This document shows, piece by piece, positions 9,757 through 24,872 of a stretch of DNA of 64,000 nucleotides; within the stretch, counting starts at the first letter, position 1, and each line of letters opens with the position of its first letter. The DNA is taken from NCBI GenBank assembly GCA_016617855.1, contig JAECUM010010991.1, forward strand, positions 1 to 64,000, in the 5' to 3' direction. A model generated the notes under the pieces. It had not been told where the DNA came from and made no database searches. It worked only from the letters and a program-made list of their open reading frames with translations. The stretch comes from Megalonaias nervosa (Eukaryota > Mollusca > Bivalvia > Unionida > Unionidae). The position numbers and the translations under genes were made by a program.

Positions 9757-12700
9757 ATCCAAATAGTTAAGGAGATAATAATACAAAATGACAACATACA
9801 CATTTTTGCATGAAGAAGTTACAAACTTCAGTTCTCATTAAAGGATGATAATGAAATTTAGTGTCAAGTTTCCATGCCAATTATGTCAATAATCTTTTCA
9901 AGGATACCTGCTTAAAGTTTATTTTTAATGTTATGAATAAGCACTTCTTAGGGTGCATAAATTCATATAGAAATGGCTCGAGTAGCAGAAACAAGCACTA
10001 ACTAGGTTTTGGACAGCCGAAGGGAAACAAAATGAATCTTGAACCATATCAAAATATCTGTATAATATGATACAATTTTAGGATTGCTCTTTGTCAACCA
10101 GTTGTCAATGCAAAATGTATAACAGAAACCAATTTCCAGAAAAATCTTAATGGTCTTCAGAAGCCAGTAAGTCTGAAAAAATACCCAATCATAATTATTT
10201 TGAATATGTAAATACACTGCTCAGTCAAAGTTATTAGCCACTTGTGCTGATATCATAGGAGGTAAACTATAGTCATTGCTAGTTCTCTAACTAACTCCTG
10301 ACTAAAATACTAAAGAAAATGATACTTACACATTGAATACTTGGTAATAAAACCTTTGGCTCTCTTCAGAGTAATTCTTTAGGTATGGAGTCTTAAAGTC
10401 TTGGACTGATTTTCACTGCTGAGAAATTTTAGTCTCTTCATTTCAGTAAATCTCCTAAACTGTAAGCACTTTAATCTTCTTCTGTTAGTGGTTTATAAAA
10501 ACATTAACACCAACTGACTCATTTAAAATCTATACTCAGGTCTTGGAAAGACTGTCAAGGACCAAAGACTGCAACAGACAAGACACAAAATACATGATCA
10601 CCACCTTTTGCTCATGATTTGGGTATCCGCCACTTGCTTCTTGGGTTTTGTCTCTACCTTCATGAAATTTTTTCAAATATTTATGAATTGTAGAACATGG
10701 CATTTCAGTAATTTAAGGTATGTTTATATCACTAAAATCATTCTTGGCTTACTGAATTATCATCTGCTTCTGACCATGTTTCAATTCCTTAATGAAAAAA
10801 ATCTTTGTTTTGTTTACATCACCAGCAGGTTTAAAATAGCAGTCACTACAAGTTTACACATTCTGACTAAAGTTGGTGCATACTTACAAATAAGTCTTAT
10901 CCAAACACTAACCATTTTAAACCAAATTTTGCTAAACACTAACCATTTTAAACCAAATTTTGCTAAACACTAACCATTTTAAACCAAATTTTGCTAATGA
11001 TGACATCAACTTTCCTTACTCAAATGGCTATTTTTTACCTGACACTACATGCAAGATGCTCTGCATTTCTCTGGATCATTTTTAATTCTATGAAGCAAAT
11101 ACTTCTGAGAAATGCTGCAATAAAAAAAAAATGAGAGTAATCACTCTTGTCAGGTGAGATAAAAGGATATCATAGAGTCTTTCCAGATGGCATGGTTGTT
11201 TTTTGAACTCTGCCTTCAGAAGTTCAGCATCCTCCAGAATCTGTCTGTACTCTGGGGACATGAAGTTAATGTCATTCTCGTGTACTTGCAGTTCCTGCAA
11301 AAGGTGGGACAAGGCATTATCATACAATACTGTATGGCTGAATTGTACATTATGATAAAAGGCAGAATTTTGTTGACTTTAATCAGAAGCATGGTTGCTC
11401 AGTGCTTAGCGTACTGGACTCGTTAATGAAAGGGTGCAGGATTGTATTCCGATATGCTTGGGCTTGCTAATTGGTGTGTCCTTGGGCAAGGAACTTTATT
11501 TACTTCATTGGCATTAGATAACCTACTTGTTTTGGTGTGACACAAAACACTAAATCAATGATAAAAATTTTTTTATAGATCGGTTTCTGATAAATGTTTT
11601 CAACAGAATCATGTCACTGTTGTAGTTGATAATACACCTTGGAAATCCTTCCAGCATACGATATCCATATATACCAGTTATGGTACATAAAATATACACA
11701 TTATTCCTGCGATATTTTTAAAAAAGTAATCATTAGTTTCAAACATTTGTTCCTATTCATGAAAACTCTGATTTAGTGAATTTCCAGATATAAAAAGTGT
11801 AAAGCTTTTGTGCCAGTAAGACCTTTATTCCAACTGCCTTGGCACAAAACAATCAATTTGTATTGCTATGCCATAAAACACCAAATTACACCAATAAGCA
11901 ATGGTTCGATGCAATAAACAATCTTTCACAGAGCATCTGGTCAATAAACTGAAAAAAGTCTTACTGTGCATTCATCAATTTAATATGAATTGATTTACAT
12001 TCAAAATCTTTCAGCATTCTTGAATACTATTTGATGTGTTTCAGAGTGACATGTAAATTGCTCTCCCAATAACCAGGAGCAAAATCTGACACCCTCAAGT
12101 GACTTTTTACAGAAGATGGCCCCTAGGATAGTCCCTGATGCTAATGGAAGAGCCAAATTTAATAAATTTATAAAGTTGTATGAATTGGTTTTTATTCAAA
12201 GCTACAGGACATCCGAGTTTTTAGATTTAAATCTCAAATTTGAGTTCTGTGCTTAAAACGTTTTGAGAATATGGGGCATTTTCTTCTGTTGCTTTTCAAA
12301 TATGCTGTATAAAAACACAGTCTAGTTCATATTCAGAAAAAAAAAATTAGACCATAAAGGACATACAGTTCATGTGAATGGAAGTAACACATTACTAGAA
12401 AATAGGCATTACTTTAGAACCTGTCTTAACAGACCACCTATCCTGCCAAAAAATGGTCTCATAAGATGGGTGGTCTGTTTTGACAGGTCACAATACTATA
12501 TAAGCAATGTGTTTTGCAAACTAAGTCTGTCATGACAGGTTGTCTCATAGCAGTGGTCTTTCAAAAAGAGGTTTAACTGTATTTCCATTTAATAGTTTGA
12601 AATGAAACTGCAGCTTGATTGCTTACATGCATACCTGGATGATGAACAAAAATGTAATTTTAAAAATTTTAACCATTACTCTGATGCCTTATTTACTTGC

Positions 12701-15700
12701 CCTGCTGCACTTACCTTCAAAGCATCGATAAGCTGGACCTTCTTGGCTAGCAAAAGTTGATACTCTAGGTTAGGGTGGATAAGATTCAGAGTGTAGGGAA
12801 TGGAAGCTTCGTTGATATCTAACAAAGAAATGTACATAAACCAATTAGAAGTTTGTCTTTACAGCCATTTCAGTTACCCTAATGTTTTTTTTGTCCATGA
12901 AATCTATTGAATTTTCGTATATCTGGCACACTATCATGAAAATCAAAAACTGATTTATTCTTTGAATGTCTGTAGATGGCTGAAAAAATGTTCCATCTTT
13001 CAATCAGAAATGTAAAGAAATAAATCCCTGCAGTAGCCGGAAAAACAAGCAGATTCTTTGAATTTCTGTCCCAAATGAACACAGACTTTGATTTGTACAA
13101 CACAGCTGTAAAGGTTCTTGGCAGACATAGGAAGTAACCAAATTTTGTGACTATTAAATCAAAGGGCATTAGAGTTAATGAGTAATAAGGATAAAGAATG
13201 CATAACAGTGCCAACAACCTTGACCCTGAAAAATATGACACAGACTCTGGAATATGATGTGCTTTGCTGTAGACTTGAGAAATGTGAGTGTATCAAGGTT
13301 CATCCCTGTACATTTAATGAGTGTATCAAGGTTCATCCCTGTACATTTAATGAGTATCAAGGTTCATCCCTGTACATTTAATGAGTATCAAGGTTCATCC
13401 ATGTACATTTAATGAGTGTATCAAGGTTCATCCATGTACATTTAATGAGTGTATCAAGGTTCATCCATGTACATTTAATGGCTACTTAGTTACACATCAG
13501 AAACAAACAACTTACAATATCGTCAAGTGCCCTTGACCCTGAATGTAGAATCCCAAATGCAGTATGTGACCCACCTTATAAAGGATAGACAGTTATACCA
13601 TATTGCATGAACCAACCTTAAGTGGCTCTAAAATTATATATTTTTAAAAGGAAAGCAAGACAGAACACCAACCCCTGACATAAAGATATGAACCCAAATA
13701 TGGTATGCAACACACCTTCTACGGATGATATATATCAAGTTTCATCAATCTATCTCATTGCTTTAATGGTACAGACTGGAAAGCAAATAATGTAAATACT
13801 AAGGATATAGTAGTATTGATATATGTCGAGGATGTCTACATTTATTTAGGTAGATGTAAAGAAATATTTAACAGGTCAAGTGTGGAAACATGGTATTATT
13901 ATATATTTTTAAGCAAAAATGATCAATTGCATGGATTCTTTTCTCCATTATGTACTAATTTACTTAATGGGTCCATTACAACATCAGTAAAAAGATGCTC
14001 TGGAATTTTACAAATATTTTAGGATGGGGACATTTCACAAATTTAATTTACATAATGCCTCAGATTCTGTATTTTGTCAAATTAATGACTGTTCTCATAT
14101 GAAAATTAGAGATTTTATTTTCAGAAACACATTTCTTGCATAGATTAATATTGTAAACATTGTTGGGGGGGTATTGTAGAAACATCACAGAGTGATCATA
14201 TCCAACAGACACAGAAGAGTAACATTATTAAAGAAAAGATTTTAATGATTCTGAGTTTACTTGTAAGGATTTTGGTTTTATATTTTATTTATTTCTGCAT
14301 TCAAACATGATTTTTGTGTGACTGTGGCAAGTTTGTAGTCTAGTTAGGTAACAGACCTTCACCCAATCATCACTTAATTTCAGTTGCAATCAATACCTGA
14401 TTTCTCTATCTTTTTCAAACATGATTATGATTGAGATGAGAGTTAGAATCACAACTTAAATGTTATTACTATATTTAGTCAAGATTTTTTTATAAAAATG
14501 TGTTTATCATGGAATGTAACAGGTATACAACAAGGACACAGAATATTAAATAGTAATAGGTCATGTTCAGTCACTGACGGTTTGAATGATTCAGGTGGAA
14601 CTAATTATAAAAAAGTTAATACTTGAAGCCACTTATTGGTTGCCTTAAGTTAATGTTTTTGATGGTGTCCTCATTGATTACATTGAGTACATAAATGCAG
14701 TTTGCAGTCTTCATACATTTTAAAATCTGCTCATCATTATGGAGGGAGAGATAGCAAGGGAGGGAGGGAGAAGAAGTAGATACAGAAGAATAATGAAATA
14801 GAACTAAATATAGAAATACAGGTTTGAACAATAAAGAGAAGATTTATATTCTAAATAGAAAAATAAAGTAATGATATCACTACTGTAGCAACAAAAGTTG
14901 TATTGGCACTGAGGAAATAAAATATTTCTACCTCTGATAGATTTTAGTGCCTCATTATGAAATATTTAATAAAACTCACACAAACACAGTATCTTTGGCA
15001 TATGACCACTACATTGCAAATCCAGCCCTCGCAAGTTAAATTTTAGCTATTAAAACGCTAAATTATCTGCACACATAGGTGGGAACCAGACAAAACTTGG
15101 GAAAGGAGCCTGTCATGCTGTTGCTGTAGAACAGTTTATTATGCTGTTATGGGGTTTAAAGCCATTTTTCAGCACCAGATAGGTTATACATGACAGCCAG
15201 TATGACTGGTGGATGAAGAACCAGAGAAAACACAGTGAAGAACCAATGACCCATGTGAAGCTACTGGCAAGCTTCCTCACATGCCCACATTAGCCAAGCC
15301 AGAGACTCGAACCCATGCAGATGGGTAAGACTGCAGTGATCTGGAATGGTGAGCACAACAGACCACTTGGCCACTTGGGGTCCCAGGACAGTTTGTAAAA
15401 CCTAAGAAATTTGTGTATCAAGGAGTTTTCATGGACTTTCAAATAATTTCATAAAGTATTATTTGTTACAGAAACTGAATTCTATATATGTTACAGGTTA
15501 TTTATCACTGGTACAGAAGTATAAGAAATGACATATAATGTGCAGTTGAAATGGTACCTTATTCAACCATGACAGAGCCTACAGTCATTTACCTTTCAGG
15601 CACATGTCCAAAGCATTCAGTCATGACAGATCAACAACAGAAAGCTAACTATCAAGATAACAAAGCTTTAAGCACAGCTTGATGTGTTCCTGTTCACACG

Positions 15701-18700
15701 ACTGAGAAAAATACTGTCCAATTCCCCTCAAATACATTCAGGCTGATTAGAATTAATGCTCAAGTAATTCTGTCTACCACTTGATCTGAGAAATGTTTAC
15801 TCCTTTGGCCTTGTTCGATATAATCCAAATGTGCTTCTAAATCATAGCGGTCAGAGATGTTGGAGGATAAGCATGTCCAGACCAGACCAATATATGGAAA
15901 AAGCATCAACTGCTGGACAGACAAAGATTGGAAGCTTTGAATTCCATCTTGACACTAATTGATTCCCAAATACCAGGCCCCAGTGGGTACAGATCTGATT
16001 GAATACCAAAGGTATAATTTTGATCATTTGTTTTGGATTAGTGGATTTCAACTGAATAACGAGTCCACAAATACATTTGGCTGTGCGGACTGTGACAGAC
16101 TCAAATATGAATTGGTCATTGATAGTATCAACTGAGAAATTCCAAACCAGGAGGCAAAGATCTGGGGATCTGGTCGCCCACCCCTATTGCCTTTTAAGAT
16201 GACATACCACAGTGGAGATATTTTGGAAAGAATGAGTACACCTTTTCCATATAGTGTCTCCTGCCACAAATCAAGTGCATTCACTATGGCTGTCATCCCT
16301 GGAAGACTGATGTGTAATAGTAATGTGGAAACTACAATCTGCTGACTTCCAGAAAAGCTGGCAGGAGGTAGGCACCACAACCTGCCATACTGGCATCTAT
16401 GCAAGTCATGATTCCCATAGGCTGGACCAGCAAGGGAACACCTGTCATAAGCAAAATGAGGTTCTCCCATTAGGTGACATATGATTGCATTAAGAGGATT
16501 GAAACCAACATCAAAATGATTTTGTGGCATGTTTTTCACGTACATTTTCAGCTCGATACCCAAAGGAGTATTATCCTGACATGGTACTATGAAGGATTAT
16601 TTATTGCTGAAAAGGAATACAAGGTGGAACAGACATGAAATAAGAGTTGAAAATTTAATTAAGAATATAATGTTTTTGTAGAATGTCAACCAGGTAGTTG
16701 AAAAATCACTGTCAAGGATGTGATACAGCTCTGTCCATGATACAATCAATGATTCTGGGACTGCTGTTCAAACCAAGGAAAAGTGTCCTGAATTGCTATT
16801 CCAAGTCCCTGAATGTGGAACTTTAATGTGAACTGTGCTGACATTCCAACTGGGCATTTAATTCTGAACCATGGTGGCTGGATTAATAGATTGAGAGCTC
16901 GATCTATAACCATCTGAACAGCGACACTGGCCTTTGGAAGCAAGAACCATCTGGTGTTGAATTGTTGCCGGATATCCACTTAGTAAAGGTCTTTTAGGAC
17001 ATTGTAAACAGGGTAAGCATATAAAGGGATAGTGGCAAAGAACATGGTCTGCAGGCCTTGTGAAATAATATTTATTACCCATGTAACAGTGGTGCAGTTG
17101 TCTCCCATTATGTTGGACAAGTTTTGATTGAGTTGATTTATTCAAAAAGGGATGTTAGAGAAAAAATATAAATGGGGCATTATGGCTGACTAGATCATTA
17201 GAAAGGGAAGATTGTGTTGTTTTGAGTTTAACACCATTTCTCAGTGCAGGGTAAGCTATACATGGCATCCAATAACTGGTGGAGGAAGAACTCTGGAAAA
17301 CCCCAATAAGAACCACTGAGATACAAAGCTACTGGCACCTTTCTCACATACCCACACTGGCCAAGCCTGAGACTCAAACACATGTGGACAGAAGTGAGAT
17401 GGCAGTGTGAGCACTTTATACCACTCAGCCACACATGGCCCCTGAGAAAGGGAGGAATGCCCCCCACTATGCATACCTCAGAGGGTCTTTCATGTTTTAT
17501 TTATCTCCCTTGTGAGGCAAAGGCATAGCTTTGGGTCTATGGACTCATGAGGTTTGCCTCTTAGGTGGCCTGCAGAGATCTAAGAAAAGTTATATGATGA
17601 TGTCCAAGGCAACAATCATGTAGAGAGATGCATCTCTTTCATCAAAAGAAGAATAATGGATGCAACTTTGTTAATGGGTGAATGAGTATTGAGCTTCTCC
17701 ATTATTCCATGAGCAATATGAGATACACTTTCCAGCACAAGTACCAGTGGATGACATAGGAGTATGCCATGGTAACAGTTCACTGTGGCACTGTAATGGA
17801 CATAGACTAATAAGGGTTCTATGCTGGATAGAGACTACGTGATCTGTGATGCTGAAATCAGCATTATGACCCTGGGATGGGATACCCAATATTGGATCAC
17901 CGTCACATGTCAGGCATACAAAAAGTCGTATTAGAATAAGTGTTGACTATACACACATCTGATTGCAAAGTCCAGTCTTGATAGAACAGGGCCATAATTT
18001 CCTTTCTAGCAGTGCCAAAGTGAGAGTACTGTAAATACCAACTGTACTATCAAGGCATTTGGTACTGAACTGTCGCTGTAGCTGGTAACATACAGTAAGT
18101 CATTAAAGGCCTTCCTGCAGCCATTCAACATTGGTTGATGATGGCACTGGATTGAGAATGATGCATAATAAGTATGGACTGATTCATGCCTATGGACCAC
18201 AACATAAACTGGGCATCATGGTCCAAAAGGGGCCGTAGAGCAAAATGAGTTGATTATGGCACTATACTGGATGGGCTTCTACCCTGTAAAAGCTTGTACA
18301 CAAGATGTTCTGATATTAGATCATCATAAGCAGTCCACTCTGGTATTGGTGTAGGCTAGATCAGATTTTTGATGTTGACTGTCATCATTTTCTTTTTTCT
18401 GATTCCAAGTTCATGATGTCAGGATGGGATATGCGATATTAGATCATGATAAGCAGTTCCCTCAGGCATAGGTGTAGGCTAGATTGAATTCGGTGCTGAC
18501 CATGAACAACCTAAAACCTACATCTTATGGCAGAGTCTGGTGTTGACAGAACAGGGCCATCTTTTCCTTAATTCAAGTGCCAAGTACGTAAAGCCAGGAA
18601 AGGTCAGGAGATGCTGAATCCCTGCAACCAGTCCCTATCTGAATCAGCTGAGACTGTGTCTGAGCTGGCGTTGACTGCTGTTGATCAGCCTCAAATGTCA

Positions 18701-21700
18701 CAAAAGGTGCACATGGGCTGTCATACCGAGAGGAATTAGCCCCAATGTACTGTTGAAAGCATTTGTTCTGGCTGAAGTGATGAAGGCTGAGCTAAGGCCA
18801 TGTGTGATGCACTGCACTGGTGAGCTCTCTGCTTCTGCCGTTGCCATGAAAACAAATTTGTTCACTGAGGCAGTACTTATGACATCCTCCTCTCTACTTA
18901 TTCACCTTCACATTAATTGTGTGTTATATTTGACCCAGCTACTGTTGTTGTTTGGGGTTTAATGCCATTTCTAAGCACAAGATTGGCTATACATGGCAGC
19001 CAGTATAACTGATGAAGGAAGAACCCAGGGAAAGCTTCGGTAAGAACGACTGACTCACGGAAAGCTACTGGCAGCTTTCTCACATACCCACATTGACCAA
19101 ACCCAAGATTTGAGATGACATAGATCGATAAAAGTGAGTGATTTAGACCACTCTGCCCAGCTAAAGCCAATAGACTCTTTATCCAACATGTGCATAAATT
19201 GTATATATGGCCTTAATCACAATGACTCATTTCAGACATGTACTACATTTATCTTAAGCTGGTTGAAAGTTATTTGCCTTCTCTACTGAAAGCACTTAGC
19301 CCTCCCCATTGTGTTTAACCTGTAAATACAGTGCAAAATAATAGTCTCTACAGCTGAAATTAGCTAACCATACTATAAATTTACTGTGAAGTAGACACTA
19401 ATGCATTTGCAAATCAGAGTCTATGCTGTTTGCAGTTGAACCCAACAACATGAGTAATGTCGAATGACTCCAAGAGAACCTGTCATAACATAGTGAGTAC
19501 ATATACACCATAAGTAATGTTGAATGACTCCAGAGGACCTGTCATGACATACTGAGTACATATACACCATGAGTAATGTTAAATGACTCCAGAGGACCTG
19601 TCATGATATACTGAGTACATATACACCACGAGTATGGATGATGCGAACTTGTAACTGTCATAACACTTACCATATGTAATATCCAACCTAATTTTCTTCT
19701 TAGTCGCTTCCTTTGTCAAAACATCCTTCAGGATTGATATGGTGGAGATGTTATCAGATCTGAATATGGCATCACCCTTCCTGAAATAAGCTCAAGACAT
19801 TTATGTCACCTATTACCAAAAATTCAGACAGATCTTTTTTACAACTTGCTTCTAATTTCTGTGACCCAAAGCATAATGACTTGGGACAGAAAATAATTTG
19901 CTCTAACTTAGGGGATGACAATTATACACTTGAGAATTTGAAAATTTGTAAAATTTAGTTTATTGTCAATGGATCTTCAAATGCAAGACATTAACTGTAT
20001 TTAATATTCTTTGGAAAAGACTGTTGACAAATCAAACTCTCCATGGGTTTTCACTGAGATTACTGGCATCAAAATGGCATCAACATGGGTTTTCACTGTC
20101 AGAGTACTGGCATCACAATGGCATCAACAGGGGTTTTCACTCAGATTACTGGCATCACAATGGCATCAACATGGGTTTTCATTGTGCAAGTACTAGCATC
20201 ACAATGGCATCAACATGGGTTTTCACTGTCTGAGTACTGGCATCACAATGTTATCAACATGGGTTTCATTGTGAGAGTAGTGGCATCACAATGGCATCAA
20301 CATAGGTTTCACTGTGAGAGTACTGGCATCACAATGTCATCAAAGTTTCAGACAGTATATAGTGGACTTTACTGCCTCAAATCTGGATGTTGGACAAGCA
20401 TATTTCCGTAGCAGATTTGTTAGTGTATCTTTTTAATTACATTTTATTCATGTGGATTGTACATTAAGTTGAATAAACTACTGATGGCTCAGGTGGTGGT
20501 AAACAACTTTTGTTATGGTACTGAAAATTTGAGAACCTAAAGAAAACTAGTGAATTTATGATGGAAAACCACTGATTATTGTAGATGTTGCCTATGTGAA
20601 TCAAACCTTATAGGGCATATCCAGGATTTTGTCATCAGGAGATCAGTTTCAGGAAAAAGTGGTTTGTTGAGCATCTTTCTAGTGTTTCACTTAAAAGCAT
20701 AATATTTTAACTGAAAATGGGGGATTCAACTGACCCCCCACCCAATGAACCACCATCACTACTGTGTTAACATGGCAGTATTATTCAGTTGTAATGAGTT
20801 TTAAATGTTGTAGTTTCCCACCACCTGGAGGCATTTTGGTCTAATGGTGGCAACAGCTTACTCAAGATGGAAAAGTCAGCAGTTAATAGCATCTACTTAC
20901 AACTCATTGCTATTGTTGTTTCCATCAGCAAGCTAATAAACTGTGATTGCACCTGTCAACCAACGAGCTGCAAAAAGATACAACTTCATGGGGAGATAAC
21001 AGTGATCAAAGTTTATCCCATCTCAGGCATGTATCAAAAATTTCTATCCATGTACAAGTGCCTTACCTGTATTTACATTCCAGCTGTGTGTCAAGGAAGG
21101 TGGACATAAAGTGGAATGAGACTTCATCACCAGGTGGTGTTTTTTCTGGCAGCTCTGGGAGACAGAAGCAGATCCATGAGTGCATCTCTGCCTGACTGAA
21201 CTGCCCTGTCAGTTTCAATGTGTTGTGGGGTCTAGGAAACATAAAGTTCATGATCAGCAAATACAATGAACATGAGTGCTCACAGATCAAGATCCATTCA
21301 CTGGTAACTTCAATCTTATAAAGTATTTCACAGGAAACACTTTATAAATCTCAGGCTAAGTTACCAGTGGCTAACTACAGTGTCAGCTATTTCTTCCAGC
21401 TGCACTTCTGATGGGCAATAATTGGAAAAAAATCAGAGAAGCACAGTGACTGCTCAATATGTGCATCTTATGATAACTATAATGTAAAATATAAAAATAA
21501 ATATATCTATAAATGTAAGACTAGTTACAGCCACAAGATTGTTCATATACTGCGTGCTGCCGTAAGTAATATAAGGGCAATAACTCTGACAAAACTTGCA
21601 TGATTACAATAATTGGTTAATATGCACAGCTGGGGAGGTGTGTGTGTTTGAGTGATTGTGCATGCATGGACATAAACATAGGTTTAACAGCACGTCAGTA

Positions 21701-24700
21701 CAATTCTGACTATGCAATGAAGAGTAAAAGTTGTGTAGTAAAACTGAAAATGATGAAAAACCTTGCAAAATCTTTGCAAAAATATATCCTGCCAACTAAA
21801 AAGTAAATACATACAATGAAATCAATGAGAACAAGCAAAGATGCTTTAAAAAGTTTAAGCTAGGTATATAAAACAAGGATTAAGGTAAAATCCTAAAATT
21901 AAAAGGAAAAGCTCTAAAAAGTAAGCTACATTCTTTTAAAGTCTGAAATTTTATCAGTTGGAACATCATGAAAGTGCTTCTTAATCAAGATGTCATAAAA
22001 AAATATTTGTCTCACAGGGGGTAACCATAATTTGAATTGACATCAAAAATATTTGTCTCACATGGGTGATGACTATGATATGTAACAAGTTTACATAAAA
22101 AATCTTTCTCTCACAGGAGGATCATCATGATATGTATTGAGATGACATCAAGTATTTGTCTCACAGGACAATGACAAGGTATGGATCAAGCTGACATCAA
22201 AAATATTTGTCTCACAGGGGGATGACCATGATATATATCAAGTTGACATAAAAAAAAAATATTTGTCTCAAAGGGGAATAACTGTGACATGTACTGAGTT
22301 CACATAAAAATATTTGCCTCACAGGGTGATGACCATAATATGTATTGATTTGACATAAAAAATATTTGTCTCGCATGGAAATAACCATAATATGTATTAA
22401 GTTGACATAAAACATATTTATCTCACAAGGAGATGACCATGATATGTATCAAGTTCATTTCAATAATATTTACTTAATGGGGGGGTGACCATGATATGTA
22501 TGAAAATTCTCATCAAAAAGTATTTGTCTCACAGGGGGATGACTATGATATGTATCAGGTTGATGTAAAATATATCTGTCTCACAAGGGTATGACCATAA
22601 TATGTATTTATTTTATATATAAAAATATTTGTCTCACATGGGGGATGACCATGACATGCGTCAGGTTGGCATAAATATATGTCTCACTGGGGTGTGACCA
22701 TGATATGTATAGATTTGACATAAAAAATATTTGTCTCACTGGGAAATGACCATGATATATATCACATTTCACAGCATCCATCAAAAACTAAGACCGGCTG
22801 CAATCAAAAGATTCTCCCAAACTGCATTAAGCTGCTGGGCAAAAAGTACAAATCTAAAAAAGACCACTCTGGTGGCCTAAGTGGTTAGAGTGTCTACCTT
22901 GGATGTAGGAGATCACAGGTTCAAACCCTGGCTGAGTCATACCAAAGATATCTCTGTAAACTGCACTCTGCAGACATCACAGCAATATGACTCAAAAATT
23001 TTAAAACTTATGTTAAAAATTCAAAATCACACAAACACATTAAAACAAATTATGTGAGCACTGTGGCTAATTCATGCATATTTTGAGGATTAATATAATA
23101 TGAAGAAACTTTCACATCAACTGGTCCACAACTGCAAGACTGCTTTCACTCATAAGATTGTAAGATGGATGGATGGATAGACACTGGGAGCAATATATAC
23201 CCCCACCCCCAAAATCAGCAGCCCAGCAGATCATGTTTCAAGTTTAAATAAAATTAAACACCAACCTGTTTTCATCAAAAACATGTGTCCTTTGGTGAAG
23301 GGAAAGTGGTTTAATCTGGTACTGTTTGACCTGGCATGTTTTGGGCTGCACTCTGGGTGTGACATAAGCCTGAACAGTCCCATATTGTCCCTCTATTGAA
23401 CGTATCTTGAGCTCCAGACGTGTTGTGTTTGCTTGGCATCTGTATGTGGCCAGCAGAAAATTACCTTCCTGCAAATAAAAAAAAATGACCCATCAAAGAG
23501 TGTATTTTATTCTTTTCACCACTTATAGTCTTATAGTCACTGGAGCGGTCTTTAATTATTGAAATGTCCAATCACGTGTATCATGAAATATATCACAAAA
23601 GCATTATAAAAACTCATATTTGCAGTAAGCATGCTTTAGTAGAGAAGTAAACATGCAAGAATATAAATATCAAAATAGATATCAAACTTATGTCACACTT
23701 GTTTTCAATAGGCTCCAGAGTCATAAGGGCTGTTTCAGTTTTAACAAAATCTGGAGTACTATGGTATTGCAAGACTTAAAATTAGCTATTGGTGAATAAG
23801 TAAAAAATGAAGACTCCTACCTGGAAGACATTATATGTCTATTTGTTGTTCTTTGCTCTTTCTTAAAATGCATTTAATTTCCAGTTTAAATAAGATGATT
23901 GAGGGAAAAGATCGATAAACAGATGCCATGTAGATTCCAGGTTATGCAAGGGGAGTTTTGGTAATACCAAAAATATATCTGTATGGTGCCATATACCCGT
24001 CTTAATGTAGGGAACTTGATGTAAATTAGACTGCTCCGGTGACCTAATGATTAGAGCGTCTGCCTTGGATGTGGGAGGTCACAGGTTCAAATCCTAGCCA
24101 AGTCATACCAAAGACGTATAAAAATGGTATTAACAGCTGCCTTCCTAGGCATTCAGCATTAAGAGGTTAGTGTTAGGACTGGTCAACCTGGTGTCCAGAT
24201 AATGTGACTGGGTGGGACATCATGCTACATGTCTGTGGCATGTTGCCCCAGTGCTAGACATCACTATAAATTGCCACACTGCAGACATCGAAGTGATATG
24301 ACTGAAAAATTGTTAAAGCTATGTTAAAACTCCAAAATCACAAACACAGAGACACAAACAGAGAGATACATGCACACACAGACACACACACACACACACT
24401 TGATGTATATTGCACAAAGAGTAAATCAACCTGAAATGCACCTGGAATTCAAGGAAGTAGGTTAAAGAAACCCAGCAGGAAACTGAAATATTTACAGAAT
24501 AGTGTTCAAATCAACACAATCATCCTGAATTCTTGTTTTAAAGAGTGAGGATACCTGAAAACAATGTCCATCCTCAAAACTGTACAATTTACATAATAGT
24601 TAAAATCAGCATCTGCAGTAATCCTGTCCAAAAGAACTGAAGACTGGACTGTAATGTTGCTGTCAGAAATTTGCTCCTTAATTTCTCGTAGCATGGCTTT

Positions 24701-24823
24701 TTTGACAGATGGTGTCACATTATACACAGTTACTACTGTATTCTGTTCTGATGAGACTTTATGCTGAGAGTCTTCTTCTGTCAATCTAGATTCATGCTGT
24801 ATGCATTTATGTATATATGTATG

Positions 24824-24872
<49 letters not shown>

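Noticed and set aside
11088..11170. Read-through of the BBS7 exon to a nearby TAG ([12 protein letters not shown]... ending FAS)
   Set aside because: Homology stops at LY-G and resumes at the 9623-9756 exon, which carries the conserved C-terminus. A polypyrimidine-AG at about 11113 lies in this intron but its following exon does not match BBS7.
16048..16563. 171-codon - strand frame as an intact protein gene
   Set aside because: The retroelement motifs are spread over three frames in this stretch; the open frame by itself matches no known protein.
20011..20411. Overlapping frames of 61-108 codons with repeated MAST.VFT-like peptides
   Set aside because: All three frames cross a 44-bp minisatellite; no codon or homology support.
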